DNA of 13,489 nucleotides from Thermoanaerobaculia bacterium (GTDB taxonomy: Bacteria; Acidobacteriota; Thermoanaerobaculia; Gp7-AA8). The position numbers and the translations under genes were made by a program. Within the stretch, counting starts at the first letter, position 1, and every line of letters starts with the position of its first letter. Location: assembly GCA_023700825.1 (NCBI GenBank), contig JAMPYE010000061.1:1-13489 (forward strand), written 5' to 3'. The notes beneath the pieces were generated by a model. It searched no databases and was not told the origin of the DNA. It saw nothing but the letters and a program-made list of their open reading frames with translations. Below are positions 12,770 through 13,489 of the stretch, one piece after another.

Positions 12770-13140
12770 GTCGAAACGCGACATCGAAAAGGCAGGCCCG
12801 GCAGAACTTATTTCCGCCCCGCCGTTTCGGGGAGGCGGATTCTACGACAAGCATCGGGGGGGAGAAAAGATCGAAAATTCACGAGCCCACGGTTGGCCGG
12901 GGAAGGGTCAGGCAGGCAGTGGCCAACCGTGGGACCCGTGAATGCGGTGATCTGGTTGGAATCCGGGGCGCACTTCGGGCAGGAAAGATACCGCGGATGT
13001 CGTGTCGCACGCTCTCGTCATCATCCCGCCCCACCGGCAACGCATCTCGCTGCGGAGGTCGGTATTATACAGAATTGGAGCCGCAGGGAGGCGAGAGTTT
13101 TTTGCGTCCGCCTCCGGTTTCCCGTGGCGAAGGAAAGACC
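12770..13140. other. Gene-free stretch between tRNA-Arg and the 82-aa gene
   Basis: No convincing coding sequence is seen on either strand in this 371-nt region. It lies between divergent transcription units, so it should contain promoters for tRNA-Arg/tadA (minus) and for the small gene (plus). A perfect TATAAT occurs on the minus strand at 13063-13068, and the same spot reads TATTAT on the plus strand. No good -35 box accompanies either, so I do not call a promoter. The one strong structure is the inverted repeat at 12878-12942. Confidence 0.6.
12878..12942. repeat. 65-nt inverted repeat with 13-bp perfect inner stem
   Basis: CCCACGGTTGGCC (12886-12898) and its exact complement (12921-12933) flank a 22-nt loop. 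After a small internal loop, TTCACG (12878-12883) pairs with CGTGAA (12937-12942). No T-run follows on either side. It could be a structured RNA leader, a dispersed palindromic repeat or a remnant of a small mobile element. The sequence alone does not decide. Confidence 0.7.
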
Positions 13141-13389
13141 ATGGCCTGCAACCACCTCGGCCCCATCGAAATCATGCAGCTCGTCGAATCGACGCTCCAG
13201 GGCGAGAAGGTCGCCGAGGAGACGTGGGAAGGGATGGTCTTCGGCTTCGGGGAGAACGTTACCGGCTCGCAGTGGGCCTCCGTCTACACCGAGATCGAGC
13301 GGCGAGGCGGAAGCTGGATCGTCACGAAGATCGACCGGATGACGACGCCGATCGACGCGGCGCGCGAAGGGCTCGTCCGCGGCGCGTGA
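13141..13389 (+). CDS. Small protein of unknown function (82 aa)
   Basis: I do not recognise this protein. The ATG at 13141 is preceded by GGAAAG 3 nt upstream (with GAAGG further out), one of the clearer ribosome-binding sites in this window. The product is soluble-looking and acidic in its N-terminal half (MACNHLGPIEIMQLV start, EKVAEETWEGM at 22-32), with a central GFGENVTGSQWASVYTEIE stretch (35-53) and a strand-like GGSWIVTKIDR (56-66). It has three tryptophans (29, 45, 59) and no signal peptide or membrane segment. Coding nature is supported by the ribosome-binding site, the ordered hydrophobic pattern and the close convergent spacing (3 nt) to the next gene. The frame is open far upstream, but that part is low-complexity noncoding DNA. 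Confidence 0.7.
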   Translation: MACNHLGPIEIMQLVESTLQGEKVAEETWEGMVFGFGENVTGSQWASVYTEIERRGGSWIVTKIDRMTTPIDAAREGLVRGA

Positions 13390-13392
13390 GCG

Positions 13393-13489
13393 TCACTCGT
13401 CGACCGTCAGCAGCGAGTCGACGACCCTCTGCACTGCGCTCCGCTTGAAGAACAGCAGCAGCGCGAAGGCGAACGGCACGAACGACGCG
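13393..13489 (-). CDS. C-terminus of a probable membrane protein (partial)
   Basis: The minus-strand frame entering from the right edge encodes 31 visible residues before a TGA at 13393-13395. They begin with a hydrophobic run ASFVPFAFALLLFF, then a positively charged KR, then a polar tail ending in SLLTVDE. This looks like a final transmembrane helix with a short cytoplasmic tail. It converges with the 82-aa gene with a 3-nt gap. The family cannot be told from so little sequence. Confidence 0.5.
   Translation of the reverse strand, partial: ASFVPFAFALLLFFKRSAVQRVVDSLLTVDE

Noticed and set aside
13063..13068. Perfect TATAAT on the minus strand as promoter of tRNA-Arg-tadA
   Set aside because: It lies nearly 300 nt upstream of the tRNA and no -35 hexamer is at a suitable distance, so it may be chance.
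12595..13140. Extended upstream frame of the small 82-aa gene
   Set aside because: It runs through tRNA-Arg and the inverted repeat; the ribosome-binding site at 13141 marks the real start.

Overview
This is a GC-rich bacterial chromosome segment dominated by housekeeping genes, nearly all on the minus strand. The exceptions are a large lysine-pathway fusion gene and one small unknown gene on the plus strand. The gene set is an MglA/MglB pair very like that of Myxococcus, a fused aspartokinase/diaminopimelate decarboxylase, an Sth-type transhydrogenase and a dnaX-ybaB-recR cluster. Together with intergenic regions packed with short tandem repeats, this suggests an Acidobacteriota-like or myxobacteria-related lineage. 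That placement is an inference; no phylogenetic marker here settles it.

Layout, left to right. 1-122 holds a heptamer repeat element downstream of sth. 123-2956 carries glmU followed by sth (minus, 26 nt apart). 2957-3235 holds heptamer repeats and three strong hairpins. 3236-3571 is a YciH/eIF1-like gene (minus). Divergent from it, across a repeat-filled gap, lies lysAC (3765-6338, plus). A second repeat element fills the convergent gap to yvcK. Then, on the minus strand and in reverse transcription order, come yvcK, mglA and mglB (one probable operon with an extended -10 promoter), recR, ybaB, dnaX, the SRP RNA gene, tRNA-Ser(GGA), tRNA-Ser(CGA), tadA and tRNA-Arg(ACG). The right end has a 371-nt gene-free stretch with a large inverted repeat, an 82-residue unknown protein on the plus strand, and the C-terminus of a probable membrane protein entering from the right.

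Functional links. GlmU makes UDP-GlcNAc, and YvcK/GlmR proteins bind UDP-GlcNAc. yvcK is probably cotranscribed with the polarity switch MglB (GAP) and MglA (GTPase), which may tie cell polarity to envelope precursor supply. LysAC joins the first and last steps of lysine synthesis in one polypeptide. TadA lies just downstream of tRNA-Arg(ACG), the standard bacterial substrate for its A34-to-inosine reaction. The ffs-dnaX-ybaB-recR order, with tadA and tRNA-Ser nearby, resembles the arrangement known in Firmicutes.

The most unusual content is intergenic. At least five gaps carry imperfect tandem repeats with a strict 7-nt period, arranged as an inverted pair: a purine-rich arm on the left and a pyrimidine-rich arm on the right, flanking a unique spacer. 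Two further gaps carry a single arm. The repeat unit differs between loci but is similar within each locus. The elements occupy almost all of several gaps, including the divergent promoter region between yciH and lysAC.
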